Shown: piece after piece, positions 26,498 through 35,504 of the stretch
Numbering within the stretch: position 1 is the stretch's first letter
Layout: every line of letters begins with the position of its first letter
NCBI GenBank assembly: GCA_964621345.1
Contig: CAZUON010000006.1
Coordinates: 40,587-104,586, forward strand
From: Glaciecola sp964621345
GTDB lineage: Bacteria; Pseudomonadota; Gammaproteobacteria; Enterobacterales; Alteromonadaceae
Length of the DNA: 64,000 nucleotides
Direction of reading: 5' to 3'
Notes under the pieces: model-generated
Told to the model about the DNA's origin: nothing
What the model saw: the letters and a program-made list of their open reading frames with translations, nothing else
The model's database searches: none
Program-made: the position numbers and the translations under genes

Positions 26498-26514
26498 GCC
26501 CATCTATTAAATAC

Positions 26515-26545
26515 AAAAGACCCTATCGACTTAAGAGGGTCTTTT
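26515..26545 (+). terminator. Rho-independent terminator after yheU
   Basis: AAAAGACCCT and AGGGTCTTTT form a perfect 10-bp stem around an 11-nt loop. T-rich ends on both strands allow it to serve yheU and the convergent yceI-like gene. Confidence 0.85.
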
Positions 26546-26581
26546 ACAGTAATGTTTTAACCAAAAGCCTTGCGACTCGCC

Positions 26582-27172
26582 CTAGTCTTTCGCAAATACC
26601 ACACTGAAGGAAAAGGGAACGCTTTGAGATATATTTTGTAGCATGGCAACTTCACGTAAGGCTTCAACCCCGCCCTCTAAACCAAACTCAGCTGCGTTTA
26701 GTACGGTTGGTTTGATGGTTGTCGCAGATAAACTACCGTCTTCTAAGCCAACCACTCGCACATCAAAAGACACGGGATTTGTCGTTCCGCTTATGCTCAA
26801 ATCGCCAGATACACTGACTACTCGACTTTGACCAGGTGCTAGTTTGAGTAAACTATTATCAAGTTTTGCGCTGAAGCTTGCTGTCGCAAAATCTGTGACA
26901 TTGAATAACATGCTCTGCATGCGTTCATTACGGATAGGGATCAGTGTATTAACCGACGTTAAATCAATATTAAGGTTCAATTCCCCGTTATCACTCAAGC
27001 TACCTGAAAATTGGTCAAAGGTATGGCTTTCGGTCACATTGACATTTTTAGTGGATAAAAAGTTAACCGAACTGTTTGTGGTGTCTAAGGTAAACGCTGC
27101 CTGGGCTGAAGCTACGGTGAGCATAGTTGTTAAGAGTAGGGCGGCCTTTACGCTGTTTTTAAATGTTTGCAT
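26582..27172 (-). CDS. Periplasmic YceI family protein
   Basis: 196 residues with a cleavable signal peptide (ALLLTTMLTVASAQA) and a YceI lipocalin-like barrel (FTLDTTNSSVNFLSTKNV, TDFATASFSAKL, VSGDLSISGTTNPVSFDV). YceI proteins bind long-chain isoprenoid or fatty lipids in the periplasm. No cytochrome b561 partner is adjacent. Confidence 0.9.
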   Translation of the reverse strand: MQTFKNSVKAALLLTTMLTVASAQAAFTLDTTNSSVNFLSTKNVNVTESHTFDQFSGSLSDNGELNLNIDLTSVNTLIPIRNERMQSMLFNVTDFATASFSAKLDNSLLKLAPGQSRVVSVSGDLSISGTTNPVSFDVRVVGLEDGSLSATTIKPTVLNAAEFGLEGGVEALREVAMLQNISQSVPFSFSVVFAKD

Positions 27173-27258
27173 GGTTTGAGTCGTCCTTTTGTAAACTGCA
27201 TTTTTATCTGAGTTTTGTTATGTTAAGTCTATTCACAATGAATCTGTTCGTACTACAT

Positions 27259-28080
27259 CTACTTGTATTGAATAATACTGTGCCAATCGACTCGTTGATC
27301 ACCTAATACCACAAAATCTGGGTTAATGACTTCTTTACGTTTGTTATACGTAAGCATATCGAAGGTCGCCGCTCTTATTTGCCCACCCGCCTCATTAATG
27401 ATGCATTCAGACGCGCCCGTATCCCATTCGCCAGTAACGCCTAAGCGCATAAACACATCGGCTTTACCCTCCGCAATAAAACAGGCCTTGAGTGAGCAAG
27501 AGCCAGTAGGCAGTGTCTGGTATTTTCGGTTTGCTGATAAACGCTCAATCACGCGCTCTCGCGATTGCCTGCGGGAAATTGCAATCATAACCACATCTTC
27601 GCTGGGCACACTGAATTTGCGCACCGAAATCGGTTTCGTCTCAACCTGACAACGTTTGTACGCGCCGTTACCTTTACTTGCAAAGTACAAAGACTCACCA
27701 CAGGGCCAATAGATTACGCCAATCACAGGCTGATGGCGTTCAATTAGCGCAATATTCACGGTAAAATCACCGCTCCTTGCAACAAACTCTTGCGTGCCAT
27801 CGATGGGGTCAATTAACCAATAGCGAGTCCACGTTTCACGCTCTTCCATGGAGGGGATTTCGGTTTCTTCTGACATGATTGGAATATTCGGGGTTAAGCG
27901 AGCAAGCGCTTCGCAAATAATTTCATTAGCCTTGTAATCGGCACTTGTTACCGGCGATTCGTCTTCTTTTTCGTATGTTTCAAAGGTTCCTTTATCGTAG
28001 ATGTCGAGCACTTCAACACCCGCTTTTACCGCGATGTCTTTGGCAATTTCTAGAAGTTCGTCGATAGATTTAGTCATCAT
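27259..28080 (-). CDS. cysQ: 3'(2'),5'-bisphosphate nucleotidase CysQ
   Basis: Inositol-monophosphatase-fold Mg-dependent phosphatase that hydrolyses PAP, the by-product of sulfate assimilation. Metal residues are visible in MSEETE (near 71), DPIDGTQEF (near 93) and GEWDTGASE (near 218). 273 residues. Its ATG overlaps the nudE stop as ATGA, so the two are co-translated. The nudE-cysQ pair next to a type II secretion operon is a conserved arrangement in Vibrio and Alteromonas. Confidence 0.94.
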   Translation of the reverse strand: MMTKSIDELLEIAKDIAVKAGVEVLDIYDKGTFETYEKEDESPVTSADYKANEIICEALARLTPNIPIMSEETEIPSMEERETWTRYWLIDPIDGTQEFVARSGDFTVNIALIERHQPVIGVIYWPCGESLYFASKGNGAYKRCQVETKPISVRKFSVPSEDVVMIAISRRQSRERVIERLSANRKYQTLPTGSCSLKACFIAEGKADVFMRLGVTGEWDTGASECIINEAGGQIRAATFDMLTYNKRKEVINPDFVVLGDQRVDWHSIIQYK

Positions 28081-28640
28081 AATGTGTTTCTCCAGCGCTC
28101 AAGTAATAACAAAGCGGCAATGCTCCTTGCTTCTTTAAAGTCGTCCCTTTGCAGTAATTCATCGACTGCATCGATAGGCCACTCAATAACCTCTAATGGT
28201 TCTGGCTCGTCGCCCTCAAGCGCTGATGGGCTTAAGGTTTGCGCGACTAAGATATGCATGGACGCATCAAAAAACGTCGGTGCCATCATCACTGTTTGCA
28301 GCGGCGTTAACTGTGCAGCCTTATACCCCACCTCTTCTTGCAACTCACGATTTGCTGCTTGCTCATGGCTCTCGCCGGGATCGATAAGCCCTTTTGGAAA
28401 ACCCAATTGATACGAGTGCGTACCGGCTGAATATTCTTTAATCAGCAACATGGTGTTGGCATCTTTGAGCGGCACAATCATTACCGCGCCGCGCCCGCCA
28501 CCGGCCATGCGTTCAAATTCACGGGTTTCACCATTACTAAACTCTAAATCAACCTGTTCAATTTTGAAGAAGCGACTCTTTGCGACGGTTTGCGTTTTAT
28601 GTATGGTGGGCAATGTTTTATTCAGTTTCATTTTACTCAC
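28077..28640 (-). CDS. nudE: ADP compounds hydrolase NudE (Nudix)
   Basis: 187-residue Nudix hydrolase that cleaves ADP-ribose, NADH, Ap3A and similar compounds. The Nudix box reads G-FPKGLIDPGES-HEQAANREL-QEEVGY, all catalytic glutamates present. The N-terminal FFKIEQVDLEFSNGE matches the NudE group. Upstream ATG choice (MSKMKL) is not critical: a second ATG lies three codons later. Confidence 0.94.
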   Translation of the reverse strand: MSKMKLNKTLPTIHKTQTVAKSRFFKIEQVDLEFSNGETREFERMAGGGRGAVMIVPLKDANTMLLIKEYSAGTHSYQLGFPKGLIDPGESHEQAANRELQEEVGYKAAQLTPLQTVMMAPTFFDASMHILVAQTLSPSALEGDEPEPLEVIEWPIDAVDELLQRDDFKEARSIAALLLLERWRNTL

Positions 28641-28701
28641 TTAAGCAACACAAGATACACTATCAGATTAAGGGTCATAACATTAGCATAAGGAAGATAA
28701 A

Positions 28702-29409
28702 TTGACACTGTTACCGAGTCACAGCTTGCCTTGGCACAATATTAAAACTGTCTTACTCGATATGGACGGGACGTTACTTGATTTGCATTTTGATACACAG
28801 TTTTGGGTGGAGCATATCCCTAAAAAATTGGCCGAGCAAAGCGGTAAGTCATTAGAAGAATGCCATGCGCACATGAAAGAAGCCTATGCTGAGGTATATG
28901 GCGAGCTGCAGTGGTATTGCCTAGATTATTGGGCTGAGAAACTCGAGCTGGATATTATGTCGGCGAAACGCGAGTTGGTGCACTTAATTCAAATGCGCGA
29001 AGACGCTGAGCCCTTTTTAGATGCGCTCAAACAGAGCCAGCGGGAGGTGGTTCTTGTGACCAATGCTCACCCTGAAAGTCTCTCCTTAAAACTGGAGCGC
29101 ACCGAGTTAGCCAGTCATATCGATACCTTAATTTCGACCCATCAATTTGGTGTGACCAAAGAATCGCAGTTACTTTGGCAAAAGCTACAAGCCCATCTTG
29201 GTTTTGACCCGGCCACCACCTTATTTGTGGACGATAGCCAGCGTATTCTCGATGCTGCTAGTGAATTTGGCATTGCATATACGCTTGGCATCACCAACCC
29301 AGACAGCCAAGCCCCCGAGAATGAAATTACGGGACACCCAACGACCAATAATTACCACGATATTCTCGACTCGATTATCGCGGATAACTTTGAGTCACAG
29401 TCTGGTTAA
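28702..29409 (+). CDS. yrfG: GMP/IMP nucleotidase YrfG (HAD family)
   Basis: HAD-superfamily phosphatase: motif I LLDMDGTLLDL near 19, motif II LVTNAHP near 118, motif III lysine near FGVTKES, and motif IV TLFVDDSQ near 175. The YrfG group dephosphorylates GMP and IMP. It starts with TTG, supported by AAGGA about 8 nt upstream and by the lack of any other start before motif I. Divergent from nudE, as in E. coli. A dispersed motif copy at 29330 encodes T-G-H-P-T. Confidence 0.9.
   Translation: MTLLPSHSLPWHNIKTVLLDMDGTLLDLHFDTQFWVEHIPKKLAEQSGKSLEECHAHMKEAYAEVYGELQWYCLDYWAEKLELDIMSAKRELVHLIQMREDAEPFLDALKQSQREVVLVTNAHPESLSLKLERTELASHIDTLISTHQFGVTKESQLLWQKLQAHLGFDPATTLFVDDSQRILDAASEFGIAYTLGITNPDSQAPENEITGHPTTNNYHDILDSIIADNFESQSG
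29330..29343 (-). repeat. Dispersed motif copy in yrfG
   Basis: CGGGACACCCAACG near the 3' end of yrfG, encoding G-H-P-T; one G shorter than the usual GGGG form. Confidence 0.7.
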
Positions 29410-29490
29410 GTAAGAATATATAAAACGAAGGTGGGTAACAATTGATATACCAACTCTATCTACTGCATCTTTCCCTAAAAAGGTTATTAA

Positions 29491-30072
29491 ATGAAAATCG
29501 CGATTGCATCTAAAAATCCTATAAAAATCAATGCCGCGCTTGCCGCATTTAGTAGTGTGTTTAAGGAGCAAAAGGTTGAGTCTGTTTCCTACGATGCAGA
29601 ATCGGGCGTGCCAGACCAGCCGATGTCTTATGAACAAACTCGTGAAGGTGCCTATAACCGGGTGCAGAACTTACTCGCGCATATCGAATCTTCAGTTGCA
29701 CAAGATTTACAGAATGAGAATGAGAGTGAGGGAGAGCCCGCAGTAGATTACGTGATTGCCTATGAGGGCGGCGTAGACGTGTTTGAAGATGGACCTAAAA
29801 CCTTTGCGATTATTTGCATTAGTAACGGCCAAGAAACGGTATATGGGCAAACCGCAACGCTGCCATTACCGATGCATGTATATCAAAATTTGCTAAATGG
29901 TATGGAGCTTGGGGATGCAATGGATAGCTTGTTTAATACCCATAATATAAAACAAAAAGGCGGCGCAATTGGACAATTGACCTCTGGTTTGCAAACCCGT
30001 TTATCCATTTATGAAAGCGCGACTGTACTGGCATTAAGTTATTTTGCTTTGCCGGATGTGTTCGCGCAATAG
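29491..30072 (+). CDS. yjjX: Inosine/xanthosine triphosphatase YjjX
   Basis: 193-residue member of the DUF84/YjjX family that removes ITP and XTP from the nucleotide pool. Conserved elements: MKIAIASKNPIKINAA, QPMSYEQTREGAYNR, AYEGGVD and FNTHNIKQKGGAIGQLT. An acidic insert near 72-83 (QNENESEGEPA) is not typical. AGGTTATTAA precedes the ATG. Confidence 0.92.
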   Translation: MKIAIASKNPIKINAALAAFSSVFKEQKVESVSYDAESGVPDQPMSYEQTREGAYNRVQNLLAHIESSVAQDLQNENESEGEPAVDYVIAYEGGVDVFEDGPKTFAIICISNGQETVYGQTATLPLPMHVYQNLLNGMELGDAMDSLFNTHNIKQKGGAIGQLTSGLQTRLSIYESATVLALSYFALPDVFAQ

Positions 30073-30108
30073 AGGGATAATCAGTTTACGCTTTTATACA
30101 GTGTTGAC

Positions 30109-30876
30109 TTATAAGCGAAGCTGATAAAACCCCTCTGCGTTTTTTGCAAAAAAGCTATCGGCAGCTTGTTGTATTACGTCGGGTAATTCTTCTGTAGGTT
30201 TAAATTCACCGCTGGCCTGATATTTACCGTCCACGCCGACCAACACTTGTGCTTTCAATTGTAGACTGTTGCCAGGCAAAATATTCACGCTGAGTTCACC
30301 ATTGCTACAGCTCATATCTGCTTCAAAGTTACCTAGGTTTACAGGTGCTTGCGGGGTATCGACTTGCGCGTTTATCCATGCCCCATTGGCGTTCAACGTA
30401 GTACAAGTCGGCGTCATCTCAAGGTTGGCGATATCCACTCGAAAGCGTCCACTGGCAGTAACCGCTACCGGTAATTTGAATTGAGAAAGTACTGATTTGG
30501 CAGGTAAGAAAAGTTGGGTGTCCTCGAGGGAGACTTCTTTGGGTGCAAGTAAGCTTACCGAGACATTACCATTTACATAAATTTGCTCTGGGTTTCGTAT
30601 GGCGCCGCCGCGAAGGTCTACATTGGCTTTTAAAGCAAATAAAGCCAATGGATTTAGAGACCATTCCAGATTATTGATTTGAAAGCCTTGCGCTTCAAGC
30701 CTTTGTGCACGGCCATTGAATAAGGTTCCAGATACCGATGCTAAGCGAACTTCACCTTTGCTTTGTGTGTTGACAAAGTCTGCGACGTAGACCGCCGGGA
30801 AGTAAGCAATCAAAAAAGCGATATAGCTTAATAAGCCAAGAAGGATCCACTGCCAACGTTTAATGTTTAAAGTCAT
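30109..30876 (-). CDS. gspN: Type II secretion protein GspN
   Basis: 255 residues: one N-terminal transmembrane helix (WILLGLLSYIAFLIAYFPAVYV) and a periplasmic beta-rich domain, the GspN pattern. GspN is an accessory part of the inner-membrane platform and is missing from some systems. Last gene of the gsp operon, 1 bp after gspM. A dispersed motif copy at 30512 encodes LEDTQLF. Confidence 0.88.
   Translation of the reverse strand: MTLNIKRWQWILLGLLSYIAFLIAYFPAVYVADFVNTQSKGEVRLASVSGTLFNGRAQRLEAQGFQINNLEWSLNPLALFALKANVDLRGGAIRNPEQIYVNGNVSVSLLAPKEVSLEDTQLFLPAKSVLSQFKLPVAVTASGRFRVDIANLEMTPTCTTLNANGAWINAQVDTPQAPVNLGNFEADMSCSNGELSVNILPGNSLQLKAQVLVGVDGKYQASGEFKPTEELPDVIQQAADSFFAKNAEGFYQLRL
30512..30526 (+). 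repeat. Dispersed motif copy in gspN
   Basis: AGTTGGGTGTCCTCG; on the coding strand it encodes E-D-T-Q. Confidence 0.8.
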
Positions 30877-30877
30877 A

Positions 30878-31354
30878 TTATTGTTTGCCTAATTGCAAAC
30901 GCCTGACTTGCACAATGCCAGCGTCGTTGGTTTCGCTAAAATCAGACTGTAGAATGACAATGCCACGCTGTTCAAGGTCGGCCAACCAGCGCATTAGCGC
31001 GTTAAAGGGTACTTCGTCTATCCACACTTGCAGTTCATCGTCTTGGGGTTGTAGGCGCGAGACTGATATGTTGGCGCTGCGCGTGGTTTGATTCACTAAC
31101 TGTGTAAGCGAACCGCTGTAGGTGGTTACTTGGCCGCGACTTCGCATAAGTTGGGCTCGGTTTGACTGCTCTTGTACCCACACTAAAAGCTGTTGCTCGT
31201 TATTTAAGGCTGCACGCTGTTGAGTGACAGCGTTATGTAGAGGTGACCATAACAGGTAGTAAAAAAGCACGACAATGCTCACCGCACTAGCACAAATCAC
31301 TAAAATGCGCTCTCGTTCAGAAAGCTGTAGATACCACTGTTTAATTCCCTGCAT
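30878..31354 (-). CDS. gspM: Type II secretion protein GspM
   Basis: 158 residues with a short cytoplasmic start (IKQWYLQLSERERIL), one transmembrane helix (VICASAVSIVVLFYYLLW) and a periplasmic ferredoxin-like domain. GspM binds GspL and stabilises the inner-membrane platform that transmits movement from the GspE ATPase. The WYLQLSERER sequence is a hallmark of the family. Confidence 0.92.
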   Translation of the reverse strand: MQGIKQWYLQLSERERILVICASAVSIVVLFYYLLWSPLHNAVTQQRAALNNEQQLLVWVQEQSNRAQLMRSRGQVTTYSGSLTQLVNQTTRSANISVSRLQPQDDELQVWIDEVPFNALMRWLADLEQRGIVILQSDFSETNDAGIVQVRRLQLGKQ

Positions 31355-31445
31355 GCACTCTCTCGTTGTTAATTTTCTTATTCTGGCGATGTATGAGCGT
31401 GAAGCTCAACCTCACTTCCTTATGCAAAATTGACTGATTGAAGCG

Positions 31446-32636
31446 TTACCCTCTCACAATCACCACGCCTACTACCTTGTCACCTTGATTGTTTATTGCA
31501 CCTTGGTCAACCTCAAACCCTAGCGCTTGTACGTCTCGGCGAAAACGCTCTAAAGATTCAAAGTTATTCGCCACCGACTGCATTCTTAATTCGGTACGAC
31601 TTGCATCAAAACGCAAAGTTTGAGGTGTTACGCCTGAGCTTCTAAAGGCATCGCTCATTTGCGATAAAACGGCTAACATACTTAAACCGCCACCACCTTG
31701 TTCTAGGCGTCTCATCTCATTTTGAACGGCAAGCCGTGCTTGACGATACTGCCCAATATTAGGGAAGCCTTCGGCGATAGAGGCGCTAATTTGTTGACTT
31801 ATTGCTTTGCGCTCACTTTTAATTTGGTTTAATTCAACGCTTGTCGATATTAAGTTAACAGTGATTGCGATGGCAGCAAGCGCGGCAGCTAGCTTCCATT
31901 TTTGCCAATGCGCATTGCTAGCGCGTTTTACTGCATATGGTCCTTGACACAGATTAAGACCACTCGTGCGGACATTTTTTAGCATTAACAGTAAGGGCAA
32001 GTCATCGTAATCAAACTCAATGGTCAGCTGCTCGTGAATAGCGAGCTCTTCAATTTCGCTGTAGCACGTAATAGACAGTTGCTCTTTTTCGGCTTTTGCC
32101 AAAATCATTGGCAGTAACCAACTCGCCTCGCCGTGTATTCCCTCAATGTGATTGAATCGGGCAATAAGATCAGTGCCTATTTGAACTAGGCTAATACCTT
32201 GCTCGTTTACCGGCAAGCATAAGGCATCGGGCAGCATGCTTTGACAAAAAATACCGGCATCTTTAAGAGCTGCTTGCCACATGGATAGCGTACTTTTATT
32301 CACAACGGCAACGCCTTGCTGTTCGTCAAAACGCTGACCTATAGCAACAAAATGTTGGCTGATATCGCCACAAACATCTTCTTCTAACATAAAGGGGATG
32401 GCATTTAACACTTTACGGTTAGCGTTAGGCGGGAGGTTTACTGAGGTTAACAGTGCATCCGATGAAGGCACGATTGCAATCACTTCTGCGCTATCAGCTC
32501 GCTCTTTTAACGATGCTAAATCTAACGCATTGGTGAGTTCACCAGAGGCAATGATCTCTTGCTCAGATTCATTAAAAACCAGCCACTGAACAGGAGATTC
32601 TAAATCGCTGCCAAACCTTAGAATTAATCGTTGCAC
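31446..32636 (-). CDS. gspL: Type II secretion protein GspL
   Basis: 396 residues: an actin-like cytoplasmic domain (1-235) that binds GspE, a transmembrane helix near 252-268 (LAAALAAIAITVNLIST) and a periplasmic domain (300-396) that pairs with GspM. The opening RFGSDLESPVQWLVF and the later LNLCQGPYAVKR match the family. Unusually there is a 91-bp gap before gspM, where the other genes are nearly contiguous. Confidence 0.92.
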   Translation of the reverse strand: MQRLILRFGSDLESPVQWLVFNESEQEIIASGELTNALDLASLKERADSAEVIAIVPSSDALLTSVNLPPNANRKVLNAIPFMLEEDVCGDISQHFVAIGQRFDEQQGVAVVNKSTLSMWQAALKDAGIFCQSMLPDALCLPVNEQGISLVQIGTDLIARFNHIEGIHGEASWLLPMILAKAEKEQLSITCYSEIEELAIHEQLTIEFDYDDLPLLLMLKNVRTSGLNLCQGPYAVKRASNAHWQKWKLAAALAAIAITVNLISTSVELNQIKSERKAISQQISASIAEGFPNIGQYRQARLAVQNEMRRLEQGGGGLSMLAVLSQMSDAFRSSGVTPQTLRFDASRTELRMQSVANNFESLERFRRDVQALGFEVDQGAINNQGDKVVGVVIVRG

Positions 32637-32639
32637 GAA

Positions 32640-33710
32640 CTAAAAACCTCCAAATTCACGCCTGACTACCTTTACGGCGCCGTCATTTATATTAAATAGC
32701 GTGGTTAATCGAAACTGCGCATCATTGTACGTTGTTGTGGTAGTAAGCTTAAAGTATTTTGTTTCTATAGCAAACCATTCAAGCTGATCCTGAGCCAGTC
32801 CCAGGCGAGTAACACTCGGTAGTGACTTAAAATCGTTAATGTTGCCAAAGCCTTCAGGGGGACGGTTTGAAATGATAGTTTGCGCGGTATCAATTTCTTC
32901 CCCTAATAAGGCTGCGAGCACCGCCGCTTGATTTTCGGTGACGGTGTTGACGTTTAATTTGACCGTGGTTTCGGGCAATACGCATACCAAGGGAAGCAGT
33001 TTGTTAAGCCATTGGTTTTCGATGCCGTCGGCAACACCATTGATGAGCCGAAGCTCAGTCTTATTCGACATGGGGCTATTGGCGGCCAAGTATGGGTTAC
33101 TCAAAGACTCATAATCGATGTCTTCAGCTCCATAGTTTGAAGGGTCGTCGTCTTCGTCTATCCAGTCGATCAGCGAATCGGTAACCGTGTCGACCACAAA
33201 TGAGTCCTCTACAATCAGATCTAGAAGCTTATGAAAGGCTTGTTGACTAGGGAGTTTATTTGAGTTTCCTCGGCTGACACTAGTAGGCTTAGATACAGGG
33301 GGAGTGCCTTGCTCTTCAGAGTCTTGCTCGTCGTTGTCATTGTTGTCGCTATCGCTATCGCCTGGGTTCTGATCAGGGTTAAATACAGAATTAATAGCAT
33401 TAAGATTGAAACAAGACTGCATATCAAATAACTCAGCCTTAATGCTGCCGCCGTCGACTGGGTATTCAAAGGTTTGTGCCCATGGTTGGCTTAAATTCAT
33501 GTTATTAGGACTTAAGGTAACAAGCGCGGCGAGTGATTTGCGGGCAAATTCTTCTGCGCCTAGGGCGTACCAATAAGCTTGATTATTATCTTTAATATTT
33601 TGTGCACGCACCACATTGAGCTGTAAGCGGCCGACCATTTGTGTGGCCAATATACTCACTAAGGCTACAATTAATAAAACGACTACCAAAGCTACGCCGC
33701 GTTGCTTCAT
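32640..33710 (-). CDS. gspK: Type II secretion minor pseudopilin GspK
   Basis: 356 residues. Prepilin leader MKQRG followed by the hydrophobic ALVVVLLIVALVSILATQM; GspK lacks the usual glutamate at +5, as seen here. It caps the pseudopilus tip with GspI and GspJ. A low-complexity acidic insert near 115-135 (GDSDSDNNDNDEQDSEEQ) interrupts the large periplasmic domain, followed by a Pro/Ser-rich stretch. Overlaps gspJ by 4 bp. Confidence 0.93.
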   Translation of the reverse strand: MKQRGVALVVVLLIVALVSILATQMVGRLQLNVVRAQNIKDNNQAYWYALGAEEFARKSLAALVTLSPNNMNLSQPWAQTFEYPVDGGSIKAELFDMQSCFNLNAINSVFNPDQNPGDSDSDNNDNDEQDSEEQGTPPVSKPTSVSRGNSNKLPSQQAFHKLLDLIVEDSFVVDTVTDSLIDWIDEDDDPSNYGAEDIDYESLSNPYLAANSPMSNKTELRLINGVADGIENQWLNKLLPLVCVLPETTVKLNVNTVTENQAAVLAALLGEEIDTAQTIISNRPPEGFGNINDFKSLPSVTRLGLAQDQLEWFAIETKYFKLTTTTTYNDAQFRLTTLFNINDGAVKVVRREFGGF

Positions 33711-34360
33711 AGGCTTACCTGAAACACGCGGCGAATTTCACCAAAGTGTGTTGAGACAATCGTAATTTGGATAGCATTGGGTAAGGATGCGCTTTCTATG
33801 GTTTCAGACCACTCAAAGTCATCATCATCACCAAGCTCTCTGAGGACTTCAACTTGAAAGTCTTCGATATCTTCTAGCAGCACTCGCAATTTAGGTTCGG
33901 TACCAATGACTGAATCGACATAATTGGTGTGCAGGCGTTGTAATTGATTTTCTTGTAAGCGGTAGACAACATTTTGTAGGGAGCTTCTTGGCAGCATAAG
34001 CTGCGGGTTATGCCATCCATTTCTGACCATGCCAATGCCATCGGCATCGCTCTCAAACTCAAACTCACCACCGTCTAGAATGAGCGAGTTGTCTTCTCCT
34101 TGAGTACGAGGAATACGATCGGCAATTTGCTGAAAGTCACGTTCAATCACGAGCATTGCGCGTTGTAGGTTTTGCAAGCGACTCAGCTCAGCTTCCGATA
34201 CGCTGTTACTTGAGGCCACATTATTTAGCACCTGATTTGCCGCCAAAGCAACAAAAGAAAAAATTGCGACTGCCACAATCAATTCAATCAAGGTAAAGCC
34301 CGCTGACTTTTTGGGGACACCCAAACTTTTTTTGTATAAATAAAAGGAAACGTGATTCAT
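33707..34360 (-). CDS. gspJ: Type II secretion minor pseudopilin GspJ
   Basis: 217 residues from ATG 34360, which lies 8 bp after the gspI stop. The prepilin cleavage site is G-FTLIELIVAVAIF, but the leader before it is about 21 residues (MNHVSFYLYKKSLGVPKKSA), much longer than the usual 6-10. Part of that leader, SLGVPK, is encoded by a dispersed motif copy at 34313-34326. GspJ forms the pseudopilus tip with GspI and GspK. Confidence 0.93.
   Translation of the reverse strand: MNHVSFYLYKKSLGVPKKSAGFTLIELIVAVAIFSFVALAANQVLNNVASSNSVSEAELSRLQNLQRAMLVIERDFQQIADRIPRTQGEDNSLILDGGEFEFESDADGIGMVRNGWHNPQLMLPRSSLQNVVYRLQENQLQRLHTNYVDSVIGTEPKLRVLLEDIEDFQVEVLRELGDDDDFEWSETIESASLPNAIQITIVSTHFGEIRRVFQVSL
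34313..34326 (-). repeat. Dispersed motif copy in the gspJ leader
   Basis: GGGGACACCCAAAC on the plus strand, so that gspJ reads TTTGGGTGTCCCC. Of the copies inside genes this is the only one found in that direction relative to the coding strand. Confidence 0.85.
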
Positions 34361-34367
34361 ATACTCA

Positions 34368-34802
34368 TCACTCCTTTGCCATATAAGTCGACACGCTGGT
34401 GATAGAGCCACTTAAATCTTCATTTTCAAATACGGTAACCGTTACTTGCAACAAGTCCTCATCTACGGTTTTTAGTACCGTTTGCTCCCAATACCAGGTG
34501 CGCTCCGCCATTTCACTATCGCCCTTTAAATTGTTTTTGGGCGGCCAAGTAGTGCTTGCGCGAATGCTTGTTTCAGTTAGCCGGTTATTAGCAACATAGG
34601 TTGCAAAGGTCATATTTTTGAGCATGCTAACGGCATTTAGATGCTCCGTAGCGCCTTTCACAACAGCGGCCCCTGCGAGGGCAAAGATGGCAACGGCGAT
34701 AAGTACTTCAAGTAAAGTGAAGCCGCGTTGATGGGTAAGTTTGTTGGGTGTCCCCGAAGTGGTCGAGGGAAGTTTGGGTGTCCTCAAATGGAGTTGGCTC
34801 AT
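34368..34802 (-). CDS. gspI: Type II secretion minor pseudopilin GspI
   Basis: 144 residues. Cleavage motif G-FTLLEVLIAVAIFALAG. The leader of about 27 residues is unusually long and contains LRTPKL and SGTPNKL, each encoded by a dispersed motif copy (34773 and 34743). The ATG overlaps the gspH stop (ATGA), which fixes the start and so makes the long leader real rather than an annotation artefact, unless an internal start is used. Confidence 0.93.
   Translation of the reverse strand: MSQLHLRTPKLPSTTSGTPNKLTHQRGFTLLEVLIAVAIFALAGAAVVKGATEHLNAVSMLKNMTFATYVANNRLTETSIRASTTWPPKNNLKGDSEMAERTWYWEQTVLKTVDEDLLQVTVTVFENEDLSGSITSVSTYMAKE
34743..34785 (+). repeat. Two tandem dispersed motif copies in the gspI leader
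   Basis: GTTGGGTGTCCCCG at 34743-34756 and TTTGGGTGTCCTC at 34773-34785, same orientation, 30 bp apart. Together they encode most of the extra length of the GspI leader peptide. Confidence 0.85.
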
Positions 34803-35410
34803 AGGTCTTCTGGGCCTTGTCGATTGAGGGGCATAACATCTTCCCCTTGCAGGGCGAAAAAGAAGGGTGCGTTTTGAGCAAAGGGTTCATCGTAAATGAT
34901 ACGCAGTTCAAATGGGGTGATTTCGCCGCTCGACAATAATAGTATTTGAGGGGGCGGTGGCTCAATGTCTTCTTCGCTACCAATTTCAACACCCTCATCG
35001 CTTATGCTTAGCGATTCGTCAAACAATTTGGTATCAAACATACGGTCTTCTGTTTGCCATGGTAAATCGTCTAATATGAGTTCAAGGCTCACAAATTCGG
35101 GCATGGTAGCGAGAGCAAATATTGGCTGACTATCAATGGGTCGCCATTTTTGTTCATCATTTAGCGCAACAAACTCATAGGTCATAGCGTCGTCATCTAT
35201 GCGCAAGCCTAGTTGTTTTTGATTCAACACCGCGTAGTCACTCGCCATGTCAAACAGTACTTGTAAACGGCGAGTTTCTTGTTCGACATCGTCAGTTGGG
35301 TCGCGCCCAATGACATTAAAGCTAACCACTGACACCACTAGGCCTATCACTGCAATCACTAAAATCAGCTCAAGCAGGGTAAATCCTTGTGATTTATATT
35401 GCCTATGCAT
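34799..35410 (-). CDS. gspH: Type II secretion minor pseudopilin GspH
   Basis: 203 residues. Short leader MHRQYKSQG, then FTLLELILVIAVIGLVVSVV, a standard prepilin start. The periplasmic domain has an acidic insert with four prolines (EEDIEPPPPQ near 148-157). GspH sits between the major pseudopilin shaft and the tip complex. Confidence 0.92.
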   Translation of the reverse strand: MHRQYKSQGFTLLELILVIAVIGLVVSVVSFNVIGRDPTDDVEQETRRLQVLFDMASDYAVLNQKQLGLRIDDDAMTYEFVALNDEQKWRPIDSQPIFALATMPEFVSLELILDDLPWQTEDRMFDTKLFDESLSISDEGVEIGSEEDIEPPPPQILLLSSGEITPFELRIIYDEPFAQNAPFFFALQGEDVMPLNRQGPEDL

Positions 35411-35504
35411 ATTGCTTTAAATGCCTATGTTGGCTGCTTTCAGGTGATACTTGTCACCTAACAAAACAATGTCAGTAGTAACGAAGATAAATACGCTATT
35501 GCCT

